Notes: a model not told the origin generated them from the letters alone. 64,000 nucleotides of DNA from Methylophilus sp. 13 (GCF_015354335.1 NZ_JADKYR010000005.1:1-64000); one strand, 5' to 3'; shown: positions 43,498 through 53,365, counted from the stretch's first letter. Made by a program: numbers and translations.

Positions 43498-44889
43498 ATG
43501 CAAGCTTTACCGATTTTTTTCAATATTGCACAACGCCCTTGTATCGTCATCGGCGGTGGCGATGTCGCGACGCGCAAGGTGATCATGCTACGCAAGGCGC
43601 AAGGGCAGGTCACCGTGATCTCGCCCGAGTTGTGCGATGAGTTACGCGAGATGCATGCGCAGGGCGAGATTGACTATGTGGCTGCCGAGTTTCAGGCCGA
43701 ACAATTGACCAGTGCTTGCCTGGTGATTGCAGCCACGGATGATGAAGCGGTGAATGAAGCGGTGTCGGTGGCGGCAAAGCGGCTGAATATTCCGGTCAAC
43801 GTCGTCGATGCGCCTGCGCTGTGCACGTTTACCATGGGCTCGGTGATCGACCGTAGTCCGGTGGTGATTGCGATTTCGAGTGAAGGCAATGCGCCGGTGC
43901 TGGCAAGGCATATCCGTAGCAAAATCGAAACCATGCTGCCCGCGGCTTATGGCCGAATTGCCGCCATTGCGGGTGAGTTTCGTGACCAGGTGAAAGCCAA
44001 ATTTTCCAATCTGCCCGCGCGGCGCCGATTCTGGGAGGATGTGTTGAATGGTCCGCTGGTGGAGCGCGTGTTGTCCGGGCAGGAACAGGCAGCGCGGACC
44101 TTGCTGGCCGAGTTGCTCAATCAGCGTGAAGATGCGCCTACGCGTGGCGAGGTTTATCTGGTGGGCGGTGGGCCGGGTGACCCGGATCTACTGACATTCA
44201 GGGCATTGCGACTGATGCAGCAATGCGATGTCTGTGTCTATGACAAGCTGGTGAGCAAAGAGGTGATGGAGTTGGTGCGTCGCGATGCCGAGCTGATTTA
44301 CGTGGGTAAATCACGTGACCAGCACACCTTGCCGCAAGAAGAAATCAATGCCTTGCTGGCCAGGCTGGCGCTGGAAGGCAAGCGCGTATTACGGCTTAAA
44401 GGCGGCGACCCGTTTATCTTTGGGCGTGGCGGCGAAGAGATCGAAACCCTGATGCAGCATGGGGTGCCATTTCAAGTGGTGCCCGGCATTACCGCGGCCA
44501 ACGGTGTCTCTAGCTATGCCGGGATTCCGCTCACGCACAGGGATTACGCCCAGGCCTGTTTATTTATTACCGGCCACCTTAAAGATGGCACCATTGATCT
44601 GGACTGGCAGGCCATGGCCAGACCCAAGCAGACGGTGGTGATTTATATGGGCCTGGTAGGGCTGGAGCAGATTTGCAGCAAGCTGATGGCACAAGGCGTG
44701 TCGCCGGACATGCCGGCGGCAGTGATCCAGCAGGGGACAACGCAGAAGCAACGCGTGGTGGAATCAACCTTGCAGCATCTGGCAGCAGAGGTGGCGGCCG
44801 CGGGCTTGAAGCCGCCCAGTTTGACGATTATTGGCGAAGTGGTGAAATTGCGCGAGCGACTGAACTGGTTTACGCCGTCGGCGGATTAA
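43498..44889 (+). CDS. cysG: Sirohaem synthase CysG (trifunctional)
   Basis: 463 residues from ATG 43498. The N-terminal NAD-binding dehydrogenase/ferrochelatase part begins FFNIAQRPCIVIGGGDVATRK; the middle dimerisation domain follows; the C-terminal uroporphyrinogen-III C-methyltransferase begins VYLVGGGPGDPDLLTFRA and contains GGDPFIFGRGGEE and VVPGITA. The three activities convert uroporphyrinogen III to sirohaem, cofactor of sulfite and nitrite reductases. Single gene, converging with envZ. No sulfite reductase gene is in the window. Confidence 0.96.
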   Translation: MQALPIFFNIAQRPCIVIGGGDVATRKVIMLRKAQGQVTVISPELCDELREMHAQGEIDYVAAEFQAEQLTSACLVIAATDDEAVNEAVSVAAKRLNIPVNVVDAPALCTFTMGSVIDRSPVVIAISSEGNAPVLARHIRSKIETMLPAAYGRIAAIAGEFRDQVKAKFSNLPARRRFWEDVLNGPLVERVLSGQEQAARTLLAELLNQREDAPTRGEVYLVGGGPGDPDLLTFRALRLMQQCDVCVYDKLVSKEVMELVRRDAELIYVGKSRDQHTLPQEEINALLARLALEGKRVLRLKGGDPFIFGRGGEEIETLMQHGVPFQVVPGITAANGVSSYAGIPLTHRDYAQACLFITGHLKDGTIDLDWQAMARPKQTVVIYMGLVGLEQICSKLMAQGVSPDMPAAVIQQGTTQKQRVVESTLQHLAAEVAAAGLKPPSLTIIGEVVKLRERLNWFTPSAD

Positions 44890-44924
44890 TCGCTGCGCTC
44901 AACCAGCTTAAGTGTTGGGCCAGA

Positions 44925-46238
44925 TTAAGTGTTAGGTAGGATAGGCAGTGAAAGCCTGGCTTCCAGCCCGCCTTCCGGGCGGTTGAGCAAGGCCAGTTGG
45001 CCGCTATGTAAAGCGGCAATGCGGTTGCAAATCGCCAGCCCCAGGCCGCTGCCGCCTTCGTATTTGTTGCGTGCGCTGTCCATGCGCTCAAAAGGTCGCA
45101 GCAAGCGGTCTGCATGTTCAGGCGGGATGCCTGGGCCGTTATCCAGCACACTGATGACGATCTTGTCGGCCATGACCTGACTGCGCACCTCGACCTTGCC
45201 TTTGCCATAGTTGTAAGCATTGCCAACCAGGTTGTCGAGCAGGCGTTGCATGGCTAGCGGACGGATGGGAATAAAGTATTTGGGCCCCAGCGAAATTTTG
45301 AGCTCGCGGCCCGCGCGACGCTGACGTTCTGCCAGTGCATTGAGCAAATCGTTAATATCCATCATGCGCGTGGGCTCGCCCTCTACGCCGCGCACAAAGT
45401 CCAGAAACTGGTGAATGATATTGTCCATATCGGAGATGTCTTCAATCATGCCCTGTTTCATATAATCGGCTTCTTGCGGCAGCATTTCTACCGCTAGCCG
45501 CAACCGCGCCAGCGGCGTGCGGATGTCATGTGAGACCCCTGCCAGCAGCAGCGTGCGTTCCGCATCGAGGCGGGCCAGGGATTCCGCCATCTCGTTAAAG
45601 GTCTGCGTCACTTCGCGTAACTCTTCGACGCTGTCCACCGGCAGTTTAGGCGCGGGCTCGCCATTACGCAGCCGTTCTGCGGCATGCACCAGCATGGTCA
45701 GCGGCCGGTTGATGCGGGCCGTCAGTAAATAGCCACCCACGAGTGAGAGCAAGCCGACTACGGCCGCCCAGCCCAGCCAGTGCCAGGGGAAAGGGCGGTC
45801 TACCTGAATTTTGGGGATCACAACCCAGAAGTCATCCTGGCCGACATTAAAGCTGATCCACAAGCCAGGGATATCATAATGATTGACCGTGATAATGGTT
45901 TCTTCGCCCAGCCGTTCGCGGATTTTGAGTGCGACCAGATTAATAAAAGGGTCTGCGGGTAAGGGCTCGATGTCTTCAAGAAAGTCGGCGGCATAGACTC
46001 GCACGCCTTCACGGCCCGATAACTCGGACAACAAGGCCAGGCGGCGGTTTTCGTGCGAGGCGATCAGTGAGGCGCGGGTGTAATTGACGATGGTGACGGC
46101 TTGCAGGGCAGCGGCGGTTGCGCGTGGTTCGCGGTCAAAATAATCAAAGATTTTGAGCGATGCATAGATACTGACCGCCAGTAAGATGGCGATCAGCAAC
46201 ATGATGCGGGACAGCAGTCGGCGGGGCAGTAAGCGCAC
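44925..46238 (-). CDS. envZ: Sensor histidine kinase EnvZ-like
   Basis: 437 residues, GTG start. Two membrane helices (IMLLIAILLAVSIYASL and WLGWAAVVGLLSLVGGYLL) border a ~130-residue periplasmic sensor; HAMP then the dimerisation helix with GVSHDIRTPLARL, phospho-accepting His237; C-terminal ATPase with the N, G1 and G2 boxes (NAYNYGKG, DNGPGIP, GSGLGL). Paired with the OmpR-like regulator gene 21 bases upstream. EnvZ/OmpR adjusts porins to osmolarity in enterics; target genes in this organism are unknown. Converges on cysG. Confidence 0.9.
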   Translation of the reverse strand: MRLLPRRLLSRIMLLIAILLAVSIYASLKIFDYFDREPRATAAALQAVTIVNYTRASLIASHENRRLALLSELSGREGVRVYAADFLEDIEPLPADPFINLVALKIRERLGEETIITVNHYDIPGLWISFNVGQDDFWVVIPKIQVDRPFPWHWLGWAAVVGLLSLVGGYLLTARINRPLTMLVHAAERLRNGEPAPKLPVDSVEELREVTQTFNEMAESLARLDAERTLLLAGVSHDIRTPLARLRLAVEMLPQEADYMKQGMIEDISDMDNIIHQFLDFVRGVEGEPTRMMDINDLLNALAERQRRAGRELKISLGPKYFIPIRPLAMQRLLDNLVGNAYNYGKGKVEVRSQVMADKIVISVLDNGPGIPPEHADRLLRPFERMDSARNKYEGGSGLGLAICNRIAALHSGQLALLNRPEGGLEARLSLPILPNT

Positions 46239-46259
46239 GGGGATTAAAGCTTGGCCGGA

Positions 46260-46985
46260 TTATTGTGGTGCTTCACCATCTGGAATAAAGACATAACCAA
46301 AGCCCCACATGGTTTGCAGGTAGCGAGGATGTGCCGGATCAGGCTCGATAATGCGGCGCAGGCGAGAGACCTGCACGTCTATGCTGCGATCAAATACATC
46401 CAGCTCACGGCCACGCGCCAGTTGCATGAGTCGGTCACGTGACAGCGGTTGGCGTGGGTGTTCGGTGAAGACTTTCAGCAAGGTGAATTCACCACTGGTA
46501 ATCGTAATGGGTACGCCGTTTTTACTTAGGCTGCGGGTACTGGTGTCGAACACAAACTCGCCAAATTGGAACGCAGCGGATTTTTCTTCAACTGCCTGTT
46601 TGGGCGAAATCTCGTGACGGCGAAGGACCGCATTGATTCTGGCCAGCAGTTCACGTGGGTTGAAAGGTTTAGGCAAGTAGTCATCTGCTCCCATTTCCAG
46701 GCCGACAATGCGGTCCACTTCATCGCCGCGCGCTGTCAGCATAATGATGGGGGTTATGTGGTTGGCTCCACGCAGTCGGCGGCAAATGGCGAGGCCATCT
46801 TCGCCCGGCAGCATCAGGTCCAGAATCAGCAGGTCGAAATGTTCATTGGCCAGCGTTTTGTCCATCTCCTTGCCATCTGATACGGACTTGATATTAAAAC
46901 CTTGTTCAGTCAGGTAGCGCTGTAACAGCTCGCGCATACGTAAATCATCATCGACCATCAAGATTTTTTTTAACTGTTCTGACAT
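46260..46985 (-). CDS. ompR: OmpR-like response regulator
   Basis: 241 residues from ATG 46985. Receiver domain with the acidic cluster Asp12-Asp13-Asp14 and phospho-acceptor Asp56 in LLILDLMLPGEDG, Lys in LPKPFNP; C-terminal OmpR-type winged helix with LTSGEFTLLKVF-like ITSGEFTLLKVF and RRIIEPDP. Operon with envZ. Upstream ~410 bases are non-coding. Name is by likeness to E. coli OmpR and by the partner kinase. Confidence 0.92.
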   Translation of the reverse strand: MSEQLKKILMVDDDLRMRELLQRYLTEQGFNIKSVSDGKEMDKTLANEHFDLLILDLMLPGEDGLAICRRLRGANHITPIIMLTARGDEVDRIVGLEMGADDYLPKPFNPRELLARINAVLRRHEISPKQAVEEKSAAFQFGEFVFDTSTRSLSKNGVPITITSGEFTLLKVFTEHPRQPLSRDRLMQLARGRELDVFDRSIDVQVSRLRRIIEPDPAHPRYLQTMWGFGYVFIPDGEAPQ

Positions 46986-47393
46986 ACGGACCTTTGTTAT
47001 TTGAAGCAAGTGTTTGCTTAACGCATTTTATTGCGATCAGGATGACCGCAGGAAGATAAATACGGCAAGGCCAAAAACTTATCCTTGATAATTATACTCC
47101 AAGCATTGGAGCGCATGAAGTGTGCCAGTTACAACTTCGTTACAAATAGCGTTGGGGATGAAATATTGCAGTTACAATCCTGATGCATGATTGCCTTCTG
47201 CTATCGGCAGGGGCATCCGAAAACGCTATTTTTTGTTAAATTTGTTGCCGCTAAAGTTGCAATTGCGTTAATGTGATCGACCTGATTTTAAAATCGGTCC
47301 CTCGTTTGCCATGAGATTCATGCTTGAGAGCACCCAATAATAGCTTAAACACAAGTGCTTTCGATGGAACAGGAATAAAGGTATTGCGTTTGG
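46986..47393. other. Divergent intergenic region ompR / EF-hand gene
   Basis: About 408 bases with no gene visible on either strand. It should hold the promoters of both divergent genes. I see no strong palindrome or riboswitch-like structure in it. Confidence 0.55.
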
Positions 47394-48023
47394 ATGTGTA
47401 GAGCGATTAAACATTTGAAACGAATTGTATTGCTGACAACCTCCATGTTGCTGGCATTCCCTGCTTTGGCTGATCTTAAATTGCCAGTCCGATTGACAGA
47501 GATCCGTCTGGCTGACAATGATGATGCCGGCCTTTCCAAAACGCTAGAGCACAATTTTAGCCCTGAAGACCGTGCACGTTTGCGCAAGGCCCTTTCTGAT
47601 TACGCCCGTAACACCGATCCCGACCACCAGTTGATGTTGCAAAAGCGCAAGGCCATGCATGACAGCATCGCGCAGCGGTTCAATGAGTGTAACCGCGACA
47701 ATGACGACTCGCTAGACCGCGAAGAGGCGACGCTGTGTTTGCCACAGGTAGCCCGCCATTTTTCCTACGTTGATCTTGATGGCAATGGCGTGATTACGCT
47801 AGACGAACTTGAAACCGCCTATGCCAAAATGGTCGAGCGTCAACGTGAAGCCGAAGCCAGAACCGAAGCAAAAATCGAAAACCAGCAAAATATCGTCAGC
47901 GACTCAGAGCCTGATGCCAAGTCCAGAAACAAATCCAAAGCAAGCTCGGCAGTGATTCCTGCCAATAGCCCTGTCAATTCAAGCGGTAAAGACGTTTCGG
48001 TCATACGCAAACGTCCCAGTTAA
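47394..48023 (+). CDS. Secreted EF-hand-like calcium-binding protein
   Basis: 209 residues. Signal peptide (LKRIVLLTTSMLLAFPALA), then a helical region and two EF-hand-like loops: NRDNDDSLDREE near 99-110 and DLDGNGVITLDE near 128-139; the second matches the DxDxDG pattern well (D-L-D-G-N-G), the first is a weaker variant. A charged, low-complexity C-terminal tail (RQREAEARTEAKIENQ, then Ser/Lys-rich) ends the protein. Periplasmic or secreted calcium binding is likely; function unknown. No neighbour suggests a pathway. Confidence 0.75.
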   Translation: MCRAIKHLKRIVLLTTSMLLAFPALADLKLPVRLTEIRLADNDDAGLSKTLEHNFSPEDRARLRKALSDYARNTDPDHQLMLQKRKAMHDSIAQRFNECNRDNDDSLDREEATLCLPQVARHFSYVDLDGNGVITLDELETAYAKMVERQREAEARTEAKIENQQNIVSDSEPDAKSRNKSKASSAVIPANSPVNSSGKDVSVIRKRPS

Positions 48024-48137
48024 TTTCCTTTGTCTCAACATGCACATGCCATTCAGCGTTTCGGCGTGTCAAACCAGCAGATTGCCTTCATTATTTTTGC
48101 TGTTTAGTGGCTTTGTCGCTGACTCTGGACCCGCTTG

Positions 48138-49331
48138 ATGCTGCTCTCGCAATTATCCTTTGTCTGGTCCCGTGGCTTGCAGGAGATAGACCCTGCCGAC
48201 TGGCAGCGCCTGGCGGGCATGCATCCCATGCTCGACTACCAGTTTTTGCTGGCGTTTGAGGCCACCGCTTGTGTCGGTGCGCAGACGGGCTGGATGCCCT
48301 ATCATTTAACTGCGTTTGACCAGGGGCTGTTGGTGGCAGCCATGCCTTGTTATCTCAAAACGCACTCTTACGGCGAATATGTCTTTGACTGGTCATGGGC
48401 CGAGGCCTATGAGCAAGCGGGTGGGCAGTATTACCCCAAGCTGATCTCCGCCATTCCTTTCTCACCCGTCACTGGCCCACGCCTGCTGATAGACCCGGCC
48501 TGTGACGTACCTGAAGCAATCGCCGAGGCCATGCTCAAGCAGCTGCAGGCTTTTTGTCAGGAACATGCCCTGTCCGGCGCGCATCTGTTGTTTCCCGATG
48601 CGATGTCGGCTGACTTTTGTGAACAGCAGGGGTGGTTGAGGCGTGAGGGCGTGCAGTTCCGCTGGGAAAATGCGGGATATGCCGACTGGGACGCTTTTAT
48701 GGCCGTATTGAGCCGGGACAAGCGCAAAAAAATCCGGCAAGAACGCCAAAAAGTTGCGCAACAGGGCGTGACCTGCCGCGTGGTGAGTGGTCATGACATG
48801 ACTGCGCAAGATTTGGCCTTGTTTTATCAATGCTATTGCCAGACGTATCTCCGCCACCATAGTTCACCTTATCTGACCCTGGCATTTTTCGAGCATTTGC
48901 AGCGCTACCTGCCCGGGCATTTGCAGTTATTTATTGCTTCGCAGCATGGCGAGGATGTGGCGGCCAGTCTGTGTGTGCTGGGTGAAGCGACGCTATATGG
49001 CCGTTACTGGGGGAGTTTGCGCGATATTTCTTGTCTGCATTTCGAGTTGTGCTATTACCAGCCGCAGCAATTCTGTATCCGCGAGCAGATCCGCTATTTT
49101 GAAGGCGGTGCACAAGGCGAGCATAAGCTTGCCCGAGGCTTTGTCGCTTACCCCACCTGTTCTTACCACTGGCTCAGCCATCCCGATTTTCACCAGAGTG
49201 TGGCGCGCTTTCTGCGCCGCGAGGCAGAGGGCATGCAGCAATATGTCAATGAGCTAGAGGAGCGCAGTCCATACAAAAACATGCCGGATATCAATGACAC
49301 TGGCCTGCCGCATATCCCTTTATCGACGTGA
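48138..49331 (+). CDS. COG3146-like GNAT-fold protein (peptidogalycan-associated type)
   Basis: 397 residues from ATG 48138. The sequence follows the COG3146 family pattern: HPMLDYQFLLAFE, then MPCYLKTHSYGEYVFDWSWAEAY, FSPVTGPRLL, and the C-terminal FEGGAQGEHKLARGF and TCSYHWLSHPDF. Two GNAT-like acyltransferase domains are expected, related to FemAB/Fem-type aminoacyl or acyl transferases. Annotation in databases is often peptidogalycan biosynthesis, with no firm experiment that I know of. Upstream 114 bases hold no gene. Adjacent to a convergent short-chain dehydrogenase gene. Confidence 0.82.
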   Translation: MLLSQLSFVWSRGLQEIDPADWQRLAGMHPMLDYQFLLAFEATACVGAQTGWMPYHLTAFDQGLLVAAMPCYLKTHSYGEYVFDWSWAEAYEQAGGQYYPKLISAIPFSPVTGPRLLIDPACDVPEAIAEAMLKQLQAFCQEHALSGAHLLFPDAMSADFCEQQGWLRREGVQFRWENAGYADWDAFMAVLSRDKRKKIRQERQKVAQQGVTCRVVSGHDMTAQDLALFYQCYCQTYLRHHSSPYLTLAFFEHLQRYLPGHLQLFIASQHGEDVAASLCVLGEATLYGRYWGSLRDISCLHFELCYYQPQQFCIREQIRYFEGGAQGEHKLARGFVAYPTCSYHWLSHPDFHQSVARFLRREAEGMQQYVNELEERSPYKNMPDINDTGLPHIPLST

Positions 49332-49336
49332 TTGCG

Positions 49337-50029
49337 TTACCAGGGAATCGGTTTGCCATCATAGGCGATAAACTGGCCCGATTGTGCAGGGGTTAAACTG
49401 GCAATCACCTGGCGCAGGCCTTGCACGCTGGTTTCGGTATCAATCAGGCCGTTTGGACCGCCCATGTCTGTGCGCACCCAGCCCGGATGCAGTGCAGCAA
49501 CTACAATGTTAAAGCCGCGCAAATCGATAGACAGGCTTTTGACAACCATATTCAGCGCAGTTTTGCTGCTGCGATAGATATATTCACCGCCACTGCCATT
49601 GTCTTCTATGCTGCCCATTTTGCTGGTCATGGCGATCAGCTTTGCCTGCGGGGCACGTCGCAGCTGCGGCAAGAAAGCCTCTGCAAGATAGTAAGTGCTC
49701 AGCGTGTTGACCTGAAAAGCCTGTAACCAGGCTTGCACGTCGGTCTGGCCAAAGCTGCTCTCAGGATAGGTGCCCGCATTGCTGATCAGAATGTCCAGCG
49801 GCAGTGCTGACAGCTGGCTTGCCAGCGCCCGGATTGAATCGACATCGGCCACATCCAGCGCAAGCAGCTGCAGGTTGCTATGTTGACTGGCCAGTTGTTG
49901 TAACGCGGGAGCCTGGGCGGGATCGCGTACCGTGACGTAGACCTGCTGGCCGCTTTCGGCATATTGCCTGGCATATTCGAGGCCGAGGCCGCGATTGCCG
50001 CCAGTGATTAAGATGGTTTGTGTATTCAT
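49337..50029 (-). CDS. Short-chain dehydrogenase/reductase (C-factor-like)
   Basis: 230 residues with a Rossmann fold: TGGNRGLG at about 9-16 for NAD(P), NAG at 84-86 (LISNAGT), catalytic Ser near 132 (MTSKMGS), and YRSSK with Tyr152 and Lys156. Related to the C-factor/carbonyl-reductase branch. A substrate cannot be inferred. Convergent with the COG3146 gene, 5 bases apart, and divergent from the TIGR03790-type gene. Confidence 0.9.
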   Translation of the reverse strand: MNTQTILITGGNRGLGLEYARQYAESGQQVYVTVRDPAQAPALQQLASQHSNLQLLALDVADVDSIRALASQLSALPLDILISNAGTYPESSFGQTDVQAWLQAFQVNTLSTYYLAEAFLPQLRRAPQAKLIAMTSKMGSIEDNGSGGEYIYRSSKTALNMVVKSLSIDLRGFNIVVAALHPGWVRTDMGGPNGLIDTETSVQGLRQVIASLTPAQSGQFIAYDGKPIPW

Positions 50030-50094
50030 GCTGTGAACCTCGCCTTCTTGCAGTGGTTTAATTTAAGTTATGATGTCATTCTACGCGGGTTGAA

Positions 50095-51228
50095 ATGACA
50101 GGCGTAGTATCTTTGCAATCGCAATGGAGTGTTGAGTTGAAGGCAGTAAAGCAGTGGCTGATCAGTCAGTGGGGGGCAGTGGGTATCTGCCTGCTTTTTA
50201 TGGTGAGCAGTGTTGCTGGCGCGGTAGACCTCAGCAAGCAAATCCCGTTGCGGCCCTCATTATTAAAGCCGGAAGATGTGGCAGTGGTGTATAACCTCAA
50301 TGACGCGCAAAGCGAAGAGGTCGCCCGTTACTACCTGCAAGCTAGGCAAGTCCCTGCGGAAAATCTGATCGGGGTGGAATTGCCCCGCCATTTTAAAGAT
50401 GCGCTGACGGTTCCCGAGTTTGAGTCACTCAAAGCCCAGTTGGACGCCAAGTTGACCACGCAGCAAGTGGTCTTGCTGGTCTGGCGCACCCCGTTTGCCG
50501 TGCAATGTAACAGCCTTACCAGTGCGCTGACGCTCGGGCTGGATCTCAATCAATGCCGCAAGACCTGTGACCCTGGCCGCGACAGCCCTTACTTTAACAG
50601 CCCCTCATTGCGGCCATGGACGGATCACCATTTGCGTTTGTCCATGTTGTTGCCCATCACCAGTGTCGCTGCGGCCAAGGCACTCATAGACCGTGGCGTC
50701 ATGAGTGAATTCAGTTTAAATGACGCGAATGGGTTTTTTCTAAAAACCCAGGATGCGGCACGCTCCAAGCCACGTGAACCTTTTTTCCCGCAAGAGGGCA
50801 TGACGGTCAAATCCAAAAAACTGACCTTGCATACCTTGAGTCAGGAGACGATAGAAAAACAGCCCTCAGTCATGTTTTATTTCACCGGGCAAAAATCGGT
50901 CGATTATCTGCTTACCAACAATTATTTGCCCGGCGCCATTGCCGATCATTTGACCTCGACCGGAGGCATTTTGTCTAATTACAATCCGCAAATGCCCGCC
51001 TCGCGTTGGCTGGATGCGGGGGTTACCGGCAGTTATGGCACTGTGTCTGAGCCTTGTAATTATTGGCAAAAATTCCCCAACCCGCAGGTGTTAATTGGCC
51101 ATTATCTGGCCGGTGAAACCCTGATTGAGGCCTACTGGAAAAGCGTGAAATGGCCGATGCAGGGCGTGTTTATTGGCGAGCCGCTGGCCAAACCCTACGC
51201 CAAAAGCGTCCAGGTGGTGGATGAGTGA
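50095..51228 (+). CDS. TIGR03790-type uncharacterised exported protein
   Basis: About 377 residues; the start is uncertain because a TTG near 50137 with GGAG upstream is also possible. A signal sequence (AVGICLLFMVSSVAGAVD) precedes the motif PEDVAVVYNLNDAQSEEVARYY, then LQARQVPAENLIGVELP, the hallmark of the TIGR03790 family. The C-terminal part contains FTGQKSVDYLLTNNYLPGAIADHLTSTGG, divided here by family-typical glycine motifs, and GASYGTVSEPC-like GSYGTVSEPC. Periplasmic location is expected; the function of this family is unknown. It lies 98 bases upstream of phoR on the same strand. Confidence 0.75.
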   Translation: MTGVVSLQSQWSVELKAVKQWLISQWGAVGICLLFMVSSVAGAVDLSKQIPLRPSLLKPEDVAVVYNLNDAQSEEVARYYLQARQVPAENLIGVELPRHFKDALTVPEFESLKAQLDAKLTTQQVVLLVWRTPFAVQCNSLTSALTLGLDLNQCRKTCDPGRDSPYFNSPSLRPWTDHHLRLSMLLPITSVAAAKALIDRGVMSEFSLNDANGFFLKTQDAARSKPREPFFPQEGMTVKSKKLTLHTLSQETIEKQPSVMFYFTGQKSVDYLLTNNYLPGAIADHLTSTGGILSNYNPQMPASRWLDAGVTGSYGTVSEPCNYWQKFPNPQVLIGHYLAGETLIEAYWKSVKWPMQGVFIGEPLAKPYAKSVQVVDE

Positions 51229-51326
51229 GCGATGGTCATTGCACCTGCGCTTACGTCATTTTCCTGTCATTGTGCCTGCATCGTTGTGTCGTATAATCGC
51301 TGCCATCTATCCGGTGAGATTGGCTT

Positions 51327-52625
51327 GTGCAAGATATTCGTTTAAAAGCGTTTTGGACTTTGTTTCTGTGGGCATTTGGTTGCCTGCTCCTTGGCTGGTT
51401 CACAAATGCGCATCTGGCGTGGTTGACTTATTTATGTGGTGTGCTGGCCTATCTGGCCGGACATTTATACTGGATACACCGTCTGTACCAGTGGGCCCTT
51501 AAGCCCAGCCTGAATTTCATCCCCAACGGCAAAGGTATCTGGGAAGACATTTTTGCCAATCTCTATCATGAAATGCGCCGCCATTCGCGTAGCCAGAGCC
51601 AGTTAAGCAGTACCTTGGAGCGCTTGCGTCATGCTACCAGTGCTTTGCCGGATGGCGTGGTCGTGCTCAATAATCGTAATGAAATCGAATGGTTTAATGA
51701 GCCTGCCGTACAACGCCTGGGTCTCAAGCGCCACCATGACGAAAGTCAGCCGATTTATTATTTATTACGCCAGGCCGAGTTCGTGGAATACCTGCAAGCC
51801 GAAGAGTACAGCGAACCACTCAAGCTTAAATCCTGGCGCAGTCCCGATATCACGCTGGAGTTGCAGATTATTCCGTTTGCCAGCAAGCAGCGACTGCTGA
51901 TTTGCCGAGATGTATCCGCCATTGAGAAAACCGAAGTCATGCGCCGCGATTTCATCGCCAACGTGTCACATGAGTTGCGTACACCGCTCACCGTGATTGG
52001 TGGCTTTCTGGAAACCATCAGTGACATGCAGGGGGAGATTTCTCCCGATATCCAGCCTTATTTTGACATGATGCAGGCGCAAACGACGCGCATGCGCCGC
52101 ATTATCGAGGACTTGCTGACCTTGTCACGCCTGGAGAATAATGTCACGCTCAAGGATGAAACCGAGATTGACATGAAGGCCATGCTGCAGCAGTTGCATC
52201 GCGATGCCCAGGCATTGAGCCAGGGGCAGCATCAGGTCACCTTGCATATGGAGGCGAACGTTAACCTGACGGGCAGTTATAATGAACTCATGAGTGCCAT
52301 GAGCAACCTGACCACCAATGCTGTACGCTATACCCCGCCACAAGGCAAGATTGATATTTATTGGCAAATGCGGGGGGAGGACGTGGTGTTCAGCGTCCAA
52401 GATAATGGCATCGGTATTGAAGCTCACCATTTACCCAGACTGACCGAGCGTTTTTACCGTGTGGACAGTGGCCGGAGCCGCGACACAGGCGGCACAGGTT
52501 TGGGCTTGTCTATCGTCAAACATATTCTGCATCATCATCAGGCCAGCTTGCAGGTGGAGAGTGAGCCTGGGCTGGGGAGCTGTTTCCGTATTGTGTTTCC
52601 TGCGCAAAGGATCTTGCCTGCATGA
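51327..52625 (+). CDS. phoR: PhoR-like phosphate regulon sensor kinase
   Basis: 432 residues, GTG start. Two N-terminal membrane helices (TLFLWAFGCLLLGWF and AWLTYLCGVLAYLAGHL), a PAS domain (residues about 95-200, with GVVVLNNRNEIEWFNEP), dimerisation helix with NVSHELRTPLTVI (His215), and the ATPase with TNAVRYTP, DNGIGI, TGGTGLGL motifs. This is the PhoR layout without a periplasmic domain. The usual partner phoB is not upstream; TIGR03790 occupies that place. A lipoprotein gene overlaps the 3' end by ATGA. Confidence 0.9.
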   Translation: MQDIRLKAFWTLFLWAFGCLLLGWFTNAHLAWLTYLCGVLAYLAGHLYWIHRLYQWALKPSLNFIPNGKGIWEDIFANLYHEMRRHSRSQSQLSSTLERLRHATSALPDGVVVLNNRNEIEWFNEPAVQRLGLKRHHDESQPIYYLLRQAEFVEYLQAEEYSEPLKLKSWRSPDITLELQIIPFASKQRLLICRDVSAIEKTEVMRRDFIANVSHELRTPLTVIGGFLETISDMQGEISPDIQPYFDMMQAQTTRMRRIIEDLLTLSRLENNVTLKDETEIDMKAMLQQLHRDAQALSQGQHQVTLHMEANVNLTGSYNELMSAMSNLTTNAVRYTPPQGKIDIYWQMRGEDVVFSVQDNGIGIEAHHLPRLTERFYRVDSGRSRDTGGTGLGLSIVKHILHHHQASLQVESEPGLGSCFRIVFPAQRILPA

Positions 52626-53365
52626 GTTGCATCGGCTGCAGTGGCCTGATGTTGCTATTGCTGCTGGTCGCCTGTACGACCTCCCCTCATTCAGGTTATG
52701 TCGATTCGCCGAATGGACGTCCGGTGCCAGTGCGGCAAGACCGGAATGCCTTGCATCAACTGGTGAAAACCGATCTGGATCGCCTGGCGGATATTGAATA
52801 TGCCGAAAACGTCAGCACCTTGCGCTTGCTGATGCTCAAACTGTATAAACGCAACCCGGCTGAAGCGCAGAAATCTGGCTTGGGCGGGCCCGAACAGATC
52901 GCCACCTATGTGTTTGAGCAGGCTCACGTGCATGGCTGGCAACTGGAGGCGCTTGGGCATGCGCAAGACACCGCTGCGATCAAGCTGGCATTAAACCCGC
53001 AATTTGGTGGCGATCGCGTACTGGCACTGGTGGTGGGTATCCAGTCCATGCTTTACCGCGCGCATGGCAGCAAGGCGTCTTTTTTCTTGCTGGATAGCAT
53101 AGATCCGCAAAACCTATACAATGCCGCCAGAAATATTGAAATCGCCATGTGGAAACTGGCGAATGCCAAAAATGCCCAGGGCGAACTGTTGTTGCTGACC
53201 AATAGCCTGACAGGTGAAGTACAGAATCTGAGCTTTGAGCGCGAGTTTAGCAAGCTGGTTGCCCGCACAGATTTGCTGGCCTTGACCTTGGCCGAGAAGT
53301 CGCAGCGCTTGATCTCGCGGCTGACACAAAGCATCACGACCGCCCCTTTTCTTCCTTTTAGATAA
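52622..53365 (+). CDS. Uncharacterised lipoprotein
   Basis: 247 residues. Type II signal peptide with lipobox LLVACT (Cys near 19); the mature part is helical, with repeated hydrophobic/charged segments (TLRLLMLKLYKRNPAEAQ, LALVVGIQSMLYRAHGSK). I do not know the family. The start overlaps phoR by ATGA, which suggests translational coupling and perhaps a role linked to phosphate sensing or envelope state. Located probably in the outer membrane. Followed 11 bases later by the ribosomal-oxygenase gene. Confidence 0.75.
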   Translation: MSCIGCSGLMLLLLLVACTTSPHSGYVDSPNGRPVPVRQDRNALHQLVKTDLDRLADIEYAENVSTLRLLMLKLYKRNPAEAQKSGLGGPEQIATYVFEQAHVHGWQLEALGHAQDTAAIKLALNPQFGGDRVLALVVGIQSMLYRAHGSKASFFLLDSIDPQNLYNAARNIEIAMWKLANAKNAQGELLLLTNSLTGEVQNLSFEREFSKLVARTDLLALTLAEKSQRLISRLTQSITTAPFLPFR

